64,000 bases of DNA, taken from contig NZ_QRDZ01000040.1 of the NCBI RefSeq assembly GCF_003386235.1, positions 1 to 64,000 of the forward strand, written 5' to 3'. Shown piece by piece: positions 25,697-34,465 of the stretch. The notes below the pieces were generated by a model, which was not told where the DNA came from, did no database searches, and saw only the letters and a list, made by a program, of their open reading frames with translations. This stretch comes from Cohnella phaseoli. GTDB taxonomy: Bacteria > Bacillota > Bacilli > Paenibacillales > Paenibacillaceae. The translations under genes and the position numbers were made by a program. The stretch's first letter is position 1; each line of letters starts with the position of its first letter.

Positions 25697-27892
25697 ATGC
25701 CTAGAGAACGCAGTAACGCCGTCTCTTCGAAGAATGCGCCTTTCACCGGGGCCAAGCCGTCGAAAAAGCCGATTATCGGCTCGCATCGCACGAAGTCTCT
25801 AATCGGCGGGCACGGTACGCAGCAGGTGTTGGATATGCAGGGGATGATCGGAAATCAGGCGACGCAGAAGTTTGTGCCGACAGTGCCAAAGCCCACCCTT
25901 GGCTCGCATCGAATAAAGACACAAATCGGCGGACATCGCACGAAGCCGACACTGGAATCGAAGCCTGTGACCGAGAACCCAACAACGCCGAAGCAGTTGT
26001 CGGACTCCCTGCAATCGAAGCCACTGCCGCAGGGTTATGTGCCGTTTGATACCGGAGAGACGAAGGATGCCGGTTCGAGCTTTGACTGGAATCTCGGCAG
26101 CAGTGCAACGACAGCGCCAAAGTCGAAGCCACTGCCGAAAGGCTATGTGCCGTTTAAGGACGACGATAATTCGGACGATGATGACTTTGACGATGACTGG
26201 GACAGCAAGAGCATCAGCAAGAGCGGCAGTACGACACCGACGACCAACACATCGCCTTCCTCTGCGGTAGGAGCGATTACACCGGAGCAAGGGGTGTTTC
26301 CGGCTCGGGTGAGAGAGGATTTGTTCGACGAAGAGCCCGACGATTTTGACGATGACTCCGATGACGACTATGATGATGACTCGGATAACGCCAACAAGGA
26401 CGAGTTGTCCGGACTGATTGCTCAATCCCTTCAGCCTGCTGGAGCGGGATCGAGTTTTGCGCTGGAGAAAAACAAAGAATCCGAATTTGATAAAGATATG
26501 CTGTACGGAGGCGGTATTCGTGGGGTGGACCTGAATTCGACGACCTTCTATGCGAATGAATCACAGCGAGCCTCCTATGCCCGCGGTTTCGACAAGTCCG
26601 GTAAAATGATCAACGCGACAGACGGCAAATCGCTGGACACGATGGGAGCTTTAGAATCGTCGACGGTGGGGGCGAAGGCGGATCGGCATATTTTCACGAT
26701 GAACGCTCTGGGCGAATTTCATTCGATGGATGCCGTCAAGGAAAACTCGGATCGCTCCAAGCGTGTTCATGATCAGCGCAAACAGGATTTGAAAGATTTG
26801 AAGGATAAACCGCAACTTCAAGCGGAACTGCGAAATATGCAGCTCCCTTCAATGGAGAGAATCCATCATTCCACCTTTAATGCCGGGGATGACATTGCCG
26901 GTGCGGGCGAGCTTCAAGTTCGCGATGGACAAGTTGAATTGCTTTCCGATGCAAGCGGTCATTACAAGCCGGGTTCGAAGCAGATGGTGCAGACCGTACA
27001 ACAACTGGAGAAAAACAATGTTCCGATTGAACAGCTCGGCGTGGAGTTTGTAGGAAAGCCTGAATTTCAGTACGAATTGGATTATTTAACAGGTGAGGAC
27101 AAGGTCGATCCGACGACGGGGAAAAAAGTGCGTAGACGCGACGTTGACGGCAATCTGATGCCTAAGATGCAGAATGGGAAGCAATCGTTCACGAAGAACA
27201 TGCAAGTCTCCGCGCTGGAATTGCTCGGGTATGCGGACCATGTCCCCGATGCTGCTGAAGAGCGCATGCGCGACGCGCACGATCAGAAAAACAGCATGCT
27301 TAGAGAGTTGCTGATCAAGACCCAGCGTCACGATCCCATCGCATACGATTATCGCGGAGATGTGCAGTCGAAGCATGCAAGTGTGATGGAGGAACTGCTG
27401 GCGAAACGGAAGAAAGCAGCGCCTGTTCCGGATCTGCCGCAGGAGAAATATTTTGGCTACGGCTCGATATCCAATCTTCCCGGCAAAAAGCTGGTAGTGG
27501 ATGACAACGAGCGCAGCTCCCGGAGCAGCCTGCCCGTTGCCGGAGACAACAATGTGAAGACAAGCGAATCTGATGAGGTCTGGGGTGCGGCGGCGAGTAA
27601 TAGCGCTGCTATTAAAGATGGCGGTAAAGCTCAAGCACGCAGCAAGAGCTACAAAAAGGAGACTGCACAGGGAGGCAGCAACGCCTACAACAGCTCGCCT
27701 CTGTTGAACGGTAGCGACGCCTACAACAGCTCGCCTCTGCTGAACGGCAGCAATGCCTACAACAGCGCACCTTTGCTGAATAGCAGCATGTCCTACAACA
27801 AAAGCAACGGCTATAATAAGCCTATTAGTCGGGGATATACCGGATCTAAACCATTTAGCTATAAAGATTTTGATGAAGATTCCTATGATTAA
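25697..27892 (+). CDS. Large disordered protein with IGNQAT-type motif, possible injection-system cargo
   Basis: The product is 731 residues from ATG 25697, which follows GGAGGG; earlier in-frame GTG/ATG codons lack such a site. The N-terminus has two GSHRxKxxIGGHxT repeats (about 27-43, 69-85) flanking LDMQGMIGNQATQKF. This resembles the LQRxIGNxAV motif common in DUF4157-type and contractile-injection-system cargo proteins. Two KPLPxGYVPF repeats and very acidic stretches (about 155-165, 210-235) follow. The central part (about 330-440; HIFTMNALGEF, HHSTFNAG, GAGELQVRDG, SGHYKPG) resembles, from memory, a domain of plant IQM proteins and bacterial toxins. The C-terminus carries NAYNSSPLLNG repeats. 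There is no signal peptide. Its function is not established. Confidence 0.6.
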   Translation: MPRERSNAVSSKNAPFTGAKPSKKPIIGSHRTKSLIGGHGTQQVLDMQGMIGNQATQKFVPTVPKPTLGSHRIKTQIGGHRTKPTLESKPVTENPTTPKQLSDSLQSKPLPQGYVPFDTGETKDAGSSFDWNLGSSATTAPKSKPLPKGYVPFKDDDNSDDDDFDDDWDSKSISKSGSTTPTTNTSPSSAVGAITPEQGVFPARVREDLFDEEPDDFDDDSDDDYDDDSDNANKDELSGLIAQSLQPAGAGSSFALEKNKESEFDKDMLYGGGIRGVDLNSTTFYANESQRASYARGFDKSGKMINATDGKSLDTMGALESSTVGAKADRHIFTMNALGEFHSMDAVKENSDRSKRVHDQRKQDLKDLKDKPQLQAELRNMQLPSMERIHHSTFNAGDDIAGAGELQVRDGQVELLSDASGHYKPGSKQMVQTVQQLEKNNVPIEQLGVEFVGKPEFQYELDYLTGEDKVDPTTGKKVRRRDVDGNLMPKMQNGKQSFTKNMQVSALELLGYADHVPDAAEERMRDAHDQKNSMLRELLIKTQRHDPIAYDYRGDVQSKHASVMEELLAKRKKAAPVPDLPQEKYFGYGSISNLPGKKLVVDDNERSSRSSLPVAGDNNVKTSESDEVWGAAASNSAAIKDGGKAQARSKSYKKETAQGGSNAYNSSPLLNGSDAYNSSPLLNGSNAYNSAPLLNSSMSYNKSNGYNKPISRGYTGSKPFSYKDFDEDSYD

Positions 27893-27969
27893 GCAGCAGG
27901 CAATCAACCAATCAATCGATGGTGTAGGGATATTGGAATCCGGGTGTCGTTACGGCGGTAGTTTTATAG

Positions 27970-28005
27970 ATAGAGCGGCGAATGTGTCGCTCTATTTATT
28001 TTTTT
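27970..28005 (+). terminator. Terminator after the IGNQAT protein gene
   Basis: ATAGAGCG (27970-27977) pairs with CGCTCTAT (27988-27995), followed by TTATTTTTTT. Confidence 0.8.
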
Positions 28006-28030
28006 ACGTCCTACGATTAAGAAAGAAAAA

Positions 28031-28059
28031 GTGCATGTGTTCTAAGGAGACACATGCAC
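28031..28059 (-). terminator. Terminator of the ywr-like operon
   Basis: A perfect 10-base-pair stem, GTGCATGTGT (28031-28040) with ACACATGCAC (28050-28059), has a 9-base loop. On the minus strand it is followed by TTTTTCTTTC. It lies downstream of the gamma-glutamyltransferase gene. Confidence 0.8.
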
Positions 28060-28114
28060 GACAGCATTCCCTATCGATTATCATTTCATACGACTCTTTT
28101 CATATAAAGCAGCT

Positions 28115-29725
28115 TTACCAGGAAGCGACATGTCCGTCCGTCCGCGCTTCCGTTGCCCCGACCAGCACGCCGTTGTCCAGCCGCCAAATGATTTGGCCGC
28201 GTCCGAAACTGCCGGAGCCGAGCGCCCATTTCACATCGTGGCCCTTGCGCGCGAGCGCATCGACGATATGAGACGGAGTCGTATGCTCCAGTTCGACCGT
28301 CTTCCGTTCCATCCACTGCCAGCGCGGCGCATCCAGTGCAGCTTGAGGATGAAGATGGAAGTCGACCGTGTTCATCACGACCTGCACGTGTCCCTGCGGC
28401 TGCATAAAACCGCCCATAACCCCGAACGGTCCTACAGGCTGGCCGCTGCGGGTGAGAAAACCGGGGATGATCGTATGATAAGACTTTTTCCCCGGCTCCA
28501 GGCAGTTGGCGTGATTAGGGTCGAGCGTGAAGTTGTGGCCGCGGTTTTGCAGCGCGATGCCCGTTCCCGGAACGACAAGGCCGGAGCCGAATCCCATGTA
28601 GTTGCTCTGGATGAAAGATACCATATTGCCTTCGCTGTCTGCAGTGCAGAGATAGACGGTTCCGCCTTTGGGAGGCTGGCCGGCCTCAGGCAGCTGCGCG
28701 GTTTGTCCGATCAATCGTCTGCGTTCGTCGGCATAGGCGTCCGACAGCAAATCCTCGACGCGCACGTTCATCGAATGGGGGGCGGCGATATGTCGGGCGC
28801 CGTCGGCAAACGCGAGCTTCATCGCTTCAAGCTGCTTGTGATACGTATCGACCGTATCCCGTTCAGAGAAGTCGAAGCCCTTCAATAGATTAAGCGCCAG
28901 CAGCGCGACAAGCCCGCCGCCGTTCGGCGGAATTTCCCACACGTCGTAGCCGCGATAGTTGACGCCGATGGGCTCGACCCATTCCGGCTTATAGGCGGCG
29001 AGGTCGGCCAAGCGCAAATATCCGCCGTGCTCACGTGAAAACCGGTCGATCCTCTCGGCCAACTCGCCGCGATAGAACGACTCGCCATTCGACTCTGCGA
29101 TCGAACGCAGCGTAGCGGCATGGTCGGGAGAAGACCAAAGCTCGCCGATTTCCGGCGCTCTGCCATTAGGCGCGAACGTATCGAACCATGGTTGGAATTC
29201 CGGGCCCTTCAACGATGCGCTGAAGTTGTTGAACGCTCTTCTCCAATAGCTGCCAAGCACGGGCGACAGCGGGTAGCCGCGCTCGGCGTATTCGACGGCC
29301 GGCTGTATCGATTCGGTCAGTGGAAGATTGCCGAATTTGGCGGCTAGCTCGGCCCAAGCGGAGGGAGCGCCCGGCACGGTGACAGGGATGAAGCCATGGG
29401 TTGGAATGGCTTCAACGCCTGCCTTCTTCAGCGCTTCGATGGACAGGCTCAGCGGAGCGGGACCGCTTGCATTGAGGCCGTGCAGCTTTCCTTGCGTCCA
29501 GACGAGCGCGAAGGCGTCGCCGCCGATGCCGTTGGAAGTCGGCTCTACGACGGTCAGCGCCGCGGCCGCGGCAATCGCCGCATCGATGGCGTTGCCCCCC
29601 TTCTTCATAACATCGAGGCCGGCCTGTGCGGCAAGCGGCTGAGAGGTGGCTACCATTCCGTTAGCGGCATAGACGGCCGAGCGGCGCGACGGATAGGGGT
29701 CATACAGCGGATCGATGTTTAACAT
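28115..29725 (-). CDS. ywrD: Gamma-glutamyltransferase-family protein (YwrD-like)
   Basis: This 536-residue protein is of the Ntn-hydrolase gamma-glutamyltranspeptidase family. The precursor would cleave itself before the catalytic Thr in KGGTVYL (about Thr356) to give large and small subunits. The N-terminal part has the usual MKKGGNAIDAAIAAAAAL motif, and the C-terminal part has GFGSGLVVPGTGIALQNRG. No signal peptide is seen, unlike secreted Ggt, so it is cytosolic like YwrD. GGGAGG precedes ATG 29725. Together with the two chromate-family proteins and the Lrp regulator upstream it repeats the B. subtilis ywrC-ywrB-ywrA-ywrD order. The substrate is unknown; cyclic or gamma-linked peptides are possible. 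Confidence 0.88.
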   Translation of the reverse strand: MLNIDPLYDPYPSRRSAVYAANGMVATSQPLAAQAGLDVMKKGGNAIDAAIAAAAALTVVEPTSNGIGGDAFALVWTQGKLHGLNASGPAPLSLSIEALKKAGVEAIPTHGFIPVTVPGAPSAWAELAAKFGNLPLTESIQPAVEYAERGYPLSPVLGSYWRRAFNNFSASLKGPEFQPWFDTFAPNGRAPEIGELWSSPDHAATLRSIAESNGESFYRGELAERIDRFSREHGGYLRLADLAAYKPEWVEPIGVNYRGYDVWEIPPNGGGLVALLALNLLKGFDFSERDTVDTYHKQLEAMKLAFADGARHIAAPHSMNVRVEDLLSDAYADERRRLIGQTAQLPEAGQPPKGGTVYLCTADSEGNMVSFIQSNYMGFGSGLVVPGTGIALQNRGHNFTLDPNHANCLEPGKKSYHTIIPGFLTRSGQPVGPFGVMGGFMQPQGHVQVVMNTVDFHLHPQAALDAPRWQWMERKTVELEHTTPSHIVDALARKGHDVKWALGSGSFGRGQIIWRLDNGVLVGATEARTDGHVASW

Positions 29726-29785
29726 GGCATCCTCCCGGAATGGATCAATAATTTCGAGCCGTTTGCATCTGTCTTTTTCGTTTCC

Positions 29786-30337
29786 TTACATCGAATGCGA
29801 GAGCACTAGGCTTCCGTACAGGAAAGCGGCGACAATGACAAGGGCGGGATGAATCCGCCATTTGGTCATCGCGAGCAGCGCGACGGCGGCGATGCCGAGC
29901 GACTGCCAGATGCCGATCGATTCCGCCGATACTTCCCCCATCTCCCAGGTGAGCAGCAGCATCATGACGGCGATGACGGGCTGGACGAGCAGCGTCATTC
30001 CTTTGACCGCAGACGATTGGCGGTAGCGGTTCAGGATTTTCAGCAGCACGATAAGCGCGACGGCGGACGGTACGACCGTGGCAGCCGTCGCAACTAGAGC
30101 GCCGATCCAGCCGGCCACCTGATACCCGACGAAGGCGGCGATCTTTGTAGCGATCGGACCGGGCAGCGCGTTTGACACCGCCAGCACATCGGCGAACTGA
30201 GCCGTCGTCAGCCAGCCGTAATGATCGACAACCTCCTGCTGCATAAGCGGAATGGATGCCGGACCTCCGCCGTAGCCGAGCAAATTCGCGACAAAAAATC
30301 CCCAAAACAGCTGAAGCAAATCGTTTAAGAGACTCAT
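29786..30337 (-). CDS. ywrA: Chromate-transporter-family half protein (YwrA-like)
   Basis: This 183-residue membrane protein has the CHR signature (GYGGGPASIPLMQQEVV, LAVSNALPGPIATKIAAFVGY) and about five or six helices. ATG 30337 starts within the ATGA overlap with the preceding gene; longer in-frame starts run into that gene. Short CHR proteins work as pairs of oppositely oriented homologues, and the gene before it is the partner. Despite the family name, the physiological substrate of the Ywr pair is not known. Confidence 0.88.
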   Translation of the reverse strand: MSLLNDLLQLFWGFFVANLLGYGGGPASIPLMQQEVVDHYGWLTTAQFADVLAVSNALPGPIATKIAAFVGYQVAGWIGALVATAATVVPSAVALIVLLKILNRYRQSSAVKGMTLLVQPVIAVMMLLLTWEMGEVSAESIGIWQSLGIAAVALLAMTKWRIHPALVIVAAFLYGSLVLSHSM

Positions 30338-30918
30338 GCGGATGTATCCTTCCGCCGCCGATAACGTTCCACCAACGTCAGATGGAAAGCTCCGTAGCCG
30401 AGAAACAGCACGACGACGATGCCGGGGTGCACGTTCGCGAAGAACAGCAGCGCAAAGGCCGCCGCGCTGAACAACAGCGCGAAAGCTTTCCCGAGACCCT
30501 TCCATGCTTTGGCGATAAATTCATAGGCCATCATCGCAAGCATGACAAAAATGACCGGGCGGACGGCCGCGATCATTCCGGCAACAATCTTCGAATGCTG
30601 TAGCGAATACAACGTTCCGAGCAGGGCGATGACGGCCAGGCTTGTCGGAAGGATGTGCGCAAGAATAGCGACGGTCGCTCCGATCGAGCCCTTTAGCTTA
30701 TATCCGAGATAGGCCGCCATCTTCGGCGCGATCGGACCTGGCAAGGCGTTGGCGAGCGCAAGCGTCTCGCCGAATTCGTCGTCGTCCAGCCAACGATAAC
30801 GGGTGACCGCTTCGTAACGAATGAGCGGAATGACCGAAGGCCCTCCCCCGTAACCCAAAATGCCGGTGCGCACCATGGCGAAAACAATATGTCTGTACGT
30901 TGCTGATCCGGCAGCCAT
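30334..30918 (-). CDS. ywrB: Chromate-transporter-family half protein (YwrB-like)
   Basis: This 194-residue membrane protein carries the same CHR signature as its neighbour (GYGGGPSVIPLIRYEAV, LALANALPGPIAPKMAAYLGY). AAGGAGG precedes ATG 30918; a TTG one codon earlier is less likely. It lies 12 bases after the Lrp-type gene and overlaps the next gene by 4 bases, so the two halves are made together and probably form a heterodimer. Confidence 0.88.
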   Translation of the reverse strand: MAAGSATYRHIVFAMVRTGILGYGGGPSVIPLIRYEAVTRYRWLDDDEFGETLALANALPGPIAPKMAAYLGYKLKGSIGATVAILAHILPTSLAVIALLGTLYSLQHSKIVAGMIAAVRPVIFVMLAMMAYEFIAKAWKGLGKAFALLFSAAAFALLFFANVHPGIVVVLFLGYGAFHLTLVERYRRRKDTSA

Positions 30919-30930
30919 CAAGCGTCCTCC

Positions 30931-31416
30931 TTACAATTTCATGCCCATCCTGCTCTTATAGCGTTTAAGCAACATTTGGGTTTCCACGCGAACGATGCCC
31001 GGCATCGTATACAGCTTCTCGAGCAGAAACTTCTCCATTTCCTGATTGCTCGGATAAATGCCATGCATATGAAGCGTGCTCGGACCGGTCATATGATAGA
31101 GACTCGTAATCGAAGGCTCGTCGGCCAGCTTCTCGGCTACCTGATCCAAATACGCCGGCTCGATATCGACGTTGAAGAACGCGGACACTTGAATACCGAC
31201 TTTCGTCGGGTTGATAACAACAGTAAAACGTTCGATCGTGCCGCTCTCGATCAGGGCGTTGATGCGGGCTTGAACGCTAACGCGGGACAGGCCGATTTTC
31301 TTGCCGAGATCCGTATAGGAGATGCGGCTGTTCTCATGCAGAGCGTCCAAAATTTGTCTGTCGATGTCGTCAAGCTGCATCGGAGGAAGTCCGTTCGCTT
31401 CGGTATAAACTAACAT
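30931..31416 (-). CDS. ywrC: Lrp/AsnC-family regulator (YwrC-like)
   Basis: This 161-residue protein has an N-terminal helix-turn-helix (IDRQILDALHENSRIS, LGLSRVSVQARI-type recognition region) and a C-terminal RAM ligand-binding domain. AGGAGG lies 6 bases before ATG 31416. It heads the ywr-like operon and is divergent from the peptide-uptake operon starting at 31630. It may therefore regulate both in response to an amino acid or peptide, as Lrp proteins usually do. That role is inferred from position. Confidence 0.9.
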   Translation of the reverse strand: MLVYTEANGLPPMQLDDIDRQILDALHENSRISYTDLGKKIGLSRVSVQARINALIESGTIERFTVVINPTKVGIQVSAFFNVDIEPAYLDQVAEKLADEPSITSLYHMTGPSTLHMHGIYPSNQEMEKFLLEKLYTMPGIVRVETQMLLKRYKSRMGMKL

Positions 31417-31479
31417 ATAGAACCTCCTGGGAAGTTTAATAAAGTAGGCATTTTTGCAAAATGGTTTACGTTTTGTATA

Positions 31480-31508
31480 ACTATACGACGAATATATAAC
31501 GAAATCAA
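31480..31508 (-). promoter_or_regulatory. Candidate promoter of the ywr-like operon
   Basis: On the minus strand TTGATT (31508-31503) and TATAGT (31485-31480) are separated by 17 bases, in a very A+T-rich 213-base divergent gap. On the plus strand a TTGACA (31523-31528) lacks a well-spaced -10. The A+T-rich gap is a plausible Lrp-binding region. Confidence 0.5.
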
Positions 31509-31629
31509 TATAGATTATGTTATTGACAAAACAATCTGTTCTATGAGAAATTCTATATTAAATCGTGGGCATCCTACTTATTGAGCAACGCGGCGACACG
31601 AATGGAAGTGTCGAGAAGGAGGAACAACG

Positions 31630-33381
31630 TTGAAAATTGCTGAATTGGCCCCGCTTATGAATGAAATGTCGAAAGAAAAAATGATGGCTCATATCGAAGA
31701 ATTCAGCAGATGGACGAAGCATGCCGGAACGGAAGGCGAATTGGAGAGCCTGAAGTATGTGGAAAGGGAAATGCAGGCTTACGGTTACGAAACGCAACTT
31801 ATATTGCACGATGCTTATATCAGTTTGCCGGGCGAGGCCCGCGTCGATGCGCTGGGCGAAAGCTTCGGCTGCATTGCCCATTCGTTTTCCCGATCCAGCG
31901 GTCCTGACGGCACGACTGGTCGCTTGGTCTATGCGGGAATCGGCCGACCGCAAGATTATGAGGGATTAAATGTAAGCGGTTGCGTAGTGCTGCTGGAAGG
32001 TATCGCGAACCCGGCTGCCACATTGGAAGCGAATCGGCAGGGAGCGATCGGGCAGATTCATATCAGTCCGCACGAATACGTGCATGAGATGTGTATCTCG
32101 GCGGTATGGGGCAGCCCGGGCGACGATCAGGTGGGGATTTTGCCCAAATCGGTCGTGGTCACTGTGCCGCTCGAAACCGGACAGCGTTTGAAGCAGGCGA
32201 TCGCCGACAACAAGACGGTCGACGTCGCCCTGTTCGCTGAGGTCGATACGGGCTGGCGCAAGACGCCGATTCTGGTGGCCGATTACATTCGTCCGGGAGC
32301 CGATCGAGACGATCCTTTCGTGTTGTACACGGGCCATCATGATACGTGGTATTACGGAGTAATGGACAATGGCGGCGCGAACGCAACGATGCTCGAAGTA
32401 TCGCGGCTGTGCGTGCAGCGGGCGGATTTATGGGAGCGCAGTCTGCGCGTCATCTATTGGTCGGGTCACTCCCAGGGGCGTTACTCCAGTTCTTCCTGGT
32501 ACGCCGATCATCATTGGGAGGAGCTGGAGCGCCGGGCTCTCGTGCATGTCAACGTCGATTCGACCGGCGGTCTCGGCAATACCGTTGTTGGCGACACGAC
32601 GGCGGCGTCGGAGCTTGCCGAGCTGGCGCAGGAGGCGCTGAGCACACAGGCCGGACAAGACTTCACCGGCCGTCGGATGGAGCGGGCCGGGGACCAGTCG
32701 TTCTGGGGCATTGGCGTCCCCGCCATCTTCGGCAATATGAGCGAGCAGCCGGCCAAGCCGGGCAGCTCCAACGCCTCCGCCGCCGTATTCGGCGGCCAGA
32801 ATCGACTCGGTCACGGAACCGGCTGGTGGTGGCATACGCCGCACGATACGGGCGATAAGATCGATGCAGACATTTTGGACAGGGATACGCGCATCTATCA
32901 ATATACGGTCTGGCGGCTGCTTACCGATCAGGTGCTGCCGCTCGATTACGCCGCCTATGCGCGGGAAGCGCTCGCAACGCTGAAACGTTACGAGGAGCAG
33001 GCGGGCGGCAAGCTGTCGCTCGCGCCGTTGACGGAACGGGCGCAAGAGCTGGAGGAGCGAGCCGATCGGCTCAATGCAGCGATTCGGACGCAGGGCGAAG
33101 AGTCCGGCAAGGCGGCGGCGCTGCTGAACGGCTGTTTGAAGGAACTCAGCCGGGTGCTCGTCCCGCTCGATTACACGTACGGCGACAGATTCGGTCACGA
33201 TCCGGCACTGAAGCAGCACTCGCTGCCTGCTTTAAGCGATATGCCGCGGCTGGGCGGACTCGATCCCGACAGCGACGAATTCAAGTTTCTCGCCTCTCGA
33301 CTAATTAGGGAGCGCAATCGCGCAGCGGTAAGCCTCCGCGATGCGATTGCGGTCATCGATCAATATTTTCAGAAAGGATAG
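31630..33381 (+). CDS. M28-family (PA-domain) zinc peptidase-like protein
   Basis: The product is 583 residues from TTG 31630, preceded by AAGGAGG at 8 bases. An N-terminal helix, a protease-associated insert (about 70-215) and an M28 fold follow. Predicted zinc ligands are His in GHHDTW (about 236), Asp in VMDNGGAN (about 245), Asp in VNVDSTG (about 309) and His in WHTPHDT (about 401). The usual Glu-Glu segment is replaced by WSGHSQGRYSSSSW (about 276), so the general base is not evident. There is no signal peptide. As first gene of the peptide-import operon it is likely to degrade or process imported peptides, unless it has lost activity. Confidence 0.8.
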   Translation: MKIAELAPLMNEMSKEKMMAHIEEFSRWTKHAGTEGELESLKYVEREMQAYGYETQLILHDAYISLPGEARVDALGESFGCIAHSFSRSSGPDGTTGRLVYAGIGRPQDYEGLNVSGCVVLLEGIANPAATLEANRQGAIGQIHISPHEYVHEMCISAVWGSPGDDQVGILPKSVVVTVPLETGQRLKQAIADNKTVDVALFAEVDTGWRKTPILVADYIRPGADRDDPFVLYTGHHDTWYYGVMDNGGANATMLEVSRLCVQRADLWERSLRVIYWSGHSQGRYSSSSWYADHHWEELERRALVHVNVDSTGGLGNTVVGDTTAASELAELAQEALSTQAGQDFTGRRMERAGDQSFWGIGVPAIFGNMSEQPAKPGSSNASAAVFGGQNRLGHGTGWWWHTPHDTGDKIDADILDRDTRIYQYTVWRLLTDQVLPLDYAAYAREALATLKRYEEQAGGKLSLAPLTERAQELEERADRLNAAIRTQGEESGKAAALLNGCLKELSRVLVPLDYTYGDRFGHDPALKQHSLPALSDMPRLGGLDPDSDEFKFLASRLIRERNRAAVSLRDAIAVIDQYFQKG

Positions 33382-33387
33382 ACGGCA

Positions 33388-34422
33388 ATGAAAATAACAA
33401 TTGTGGGCGCAGGCGCGATCGGCGGCATTCTGGGCGCCCATCTGGTTCGGGCGGGTCACGACATCACTTTCGTTGAAGCGCAGCGGGAGCATGTGCAGGC
33501 CATTCGGGAGAACGGGCTGAAAGTATCGGGCGAAGCCGATTTCGTCGTTCATCCGCGCATCCTGCTGCCGGAAGAAGTGAACGAGCCGCTGGAGACGGTG
33601 TTGCTGGCGGTGAAGGCCCGCCATACAGCCCCGGCGCTGGAACCGCTCGCGAAGCATCTGACGCCCGGCGGCTACGTACTTTCGCTTCAGAACGGATTGG
33701 AGGAGTACAAGATTGCCAGGATCGTCGGCGAGGAGCGAACGGTTGGCGCGTTTCTGACGTTCGGCGGCCATTACGTACAGCCGGGCGAAGTATCGTTCGG
33801 CGGCACGGGTTCGTTCTGCATCGGCGAGATGGACGGCCGGACGACTCCGCGCTTGAACGAGCTGGAGCAGGTGCTGTCCGCGTTGCAGCCTATTAAGGTT
33901 ACCGACAACATTTTCGGATTTTTATGGGGCAAAGCCGCCGTCGGCGCCGTTTATTTCGCCACAGCGCTTGTCAGCGAAGACGTCCCGGACATTTTCGATC
34001 GGCTGGAATACAGAGGCGTGTTAGGCAGTCTTGCCGGCGAAGTGGTTAAGGTGTGCCAGGCGGAAGGCGTCGTATGCGAGGTGATCGACGGTTTCGACCC
34101 GAAAATCTTCGCGATGGCCGAGCCGCCGGAAGGAGCGGTGAACGCTTGCTGGCAAGCGCAGAAGATCTATTGGTACAAGCATGACCAGCGGCGCACCGGC
34201 GTATGGCGCGACCTCGCGATTCATCGCCGCCCGACGGAAGTGAACGAGATCGTCGGCCCGGTCGTGCAGCGCGCCCAGGAGAAGTCGATCGCAGTGCCTC
34301 GTCTGGAATGTCTGGTCCGGCTAATTAAAGAAGCGGAGCGCGGGGAAAGAGAGCTTACGCTGGCGAACCTCGACGAGCTGCGCGAGTTGGACAGGCAGCT
34401 CGGACAGATGGGATCGAACTGA
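33388..34422 (+). CDS. Ketopantoate reductase (PanE/ApbA)-like NAD(P)H oxidoreductase
   Basis: This 344-residue protein has an N-terminal Rossmann motif GAGAIGGILGAHL (from residue 7), the family's VLLAVKARHT and SLQNGLEE segments, and a C-terminal helical domain containing the catalytic-type Lys (WGKAAVGAV). Family members reduce 2-dehydropantoate or similar 2-keto acids with NADPH. It lies 6 bases after the M28 gene with AAAGGA before ATG 33388. Its position inside a peptide-uptake operon suggests a role on a keto- or imino-acid derived from the imported compound rather than in pantothenate synthesis. Confidence 0.85.
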   Translation: MKITIVGAGAIGGILGAHLVRAGHDITFVEAQREHVQAIRENGLKVSGEADFVVHPRILLPEEVNEPLETVLLAVKARHTAPALEPLAKHLTPGGYVLSLQNGLEEYKIARIVGEERTVGAFLTFGGHYVQPGEVSFGGTGSFCIGEMDGRTTPRLNELEQVLSALQPIKVTDNIFGFLWGKAAVGAVYFATALVSEDVPDIFDRLEYRGVLGSLAGEVVKVCQAEGVVCEVIDGFDPKIFAMAEPPEGAVNACWQAQKIYWYKHDQRRTGVWRDLAIHRRPTEVNEIVGPVVQRAQEKSIAVPRLECLVRLIKEAERGERELTLANLDELRELDRQLGQMGSN

Positions 34423-34465
34423 GCAAACATTCATTTGAACAATCATCAGGGGGGATAGTTGTCAC

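Noticed and set aside
32428..33219. A 263-codon minus-strand frame opposite the M28 gene
   Set aside because: There is no ribosome binding site and no recognisable domain; the plus strand encodes the conserved peptidase.
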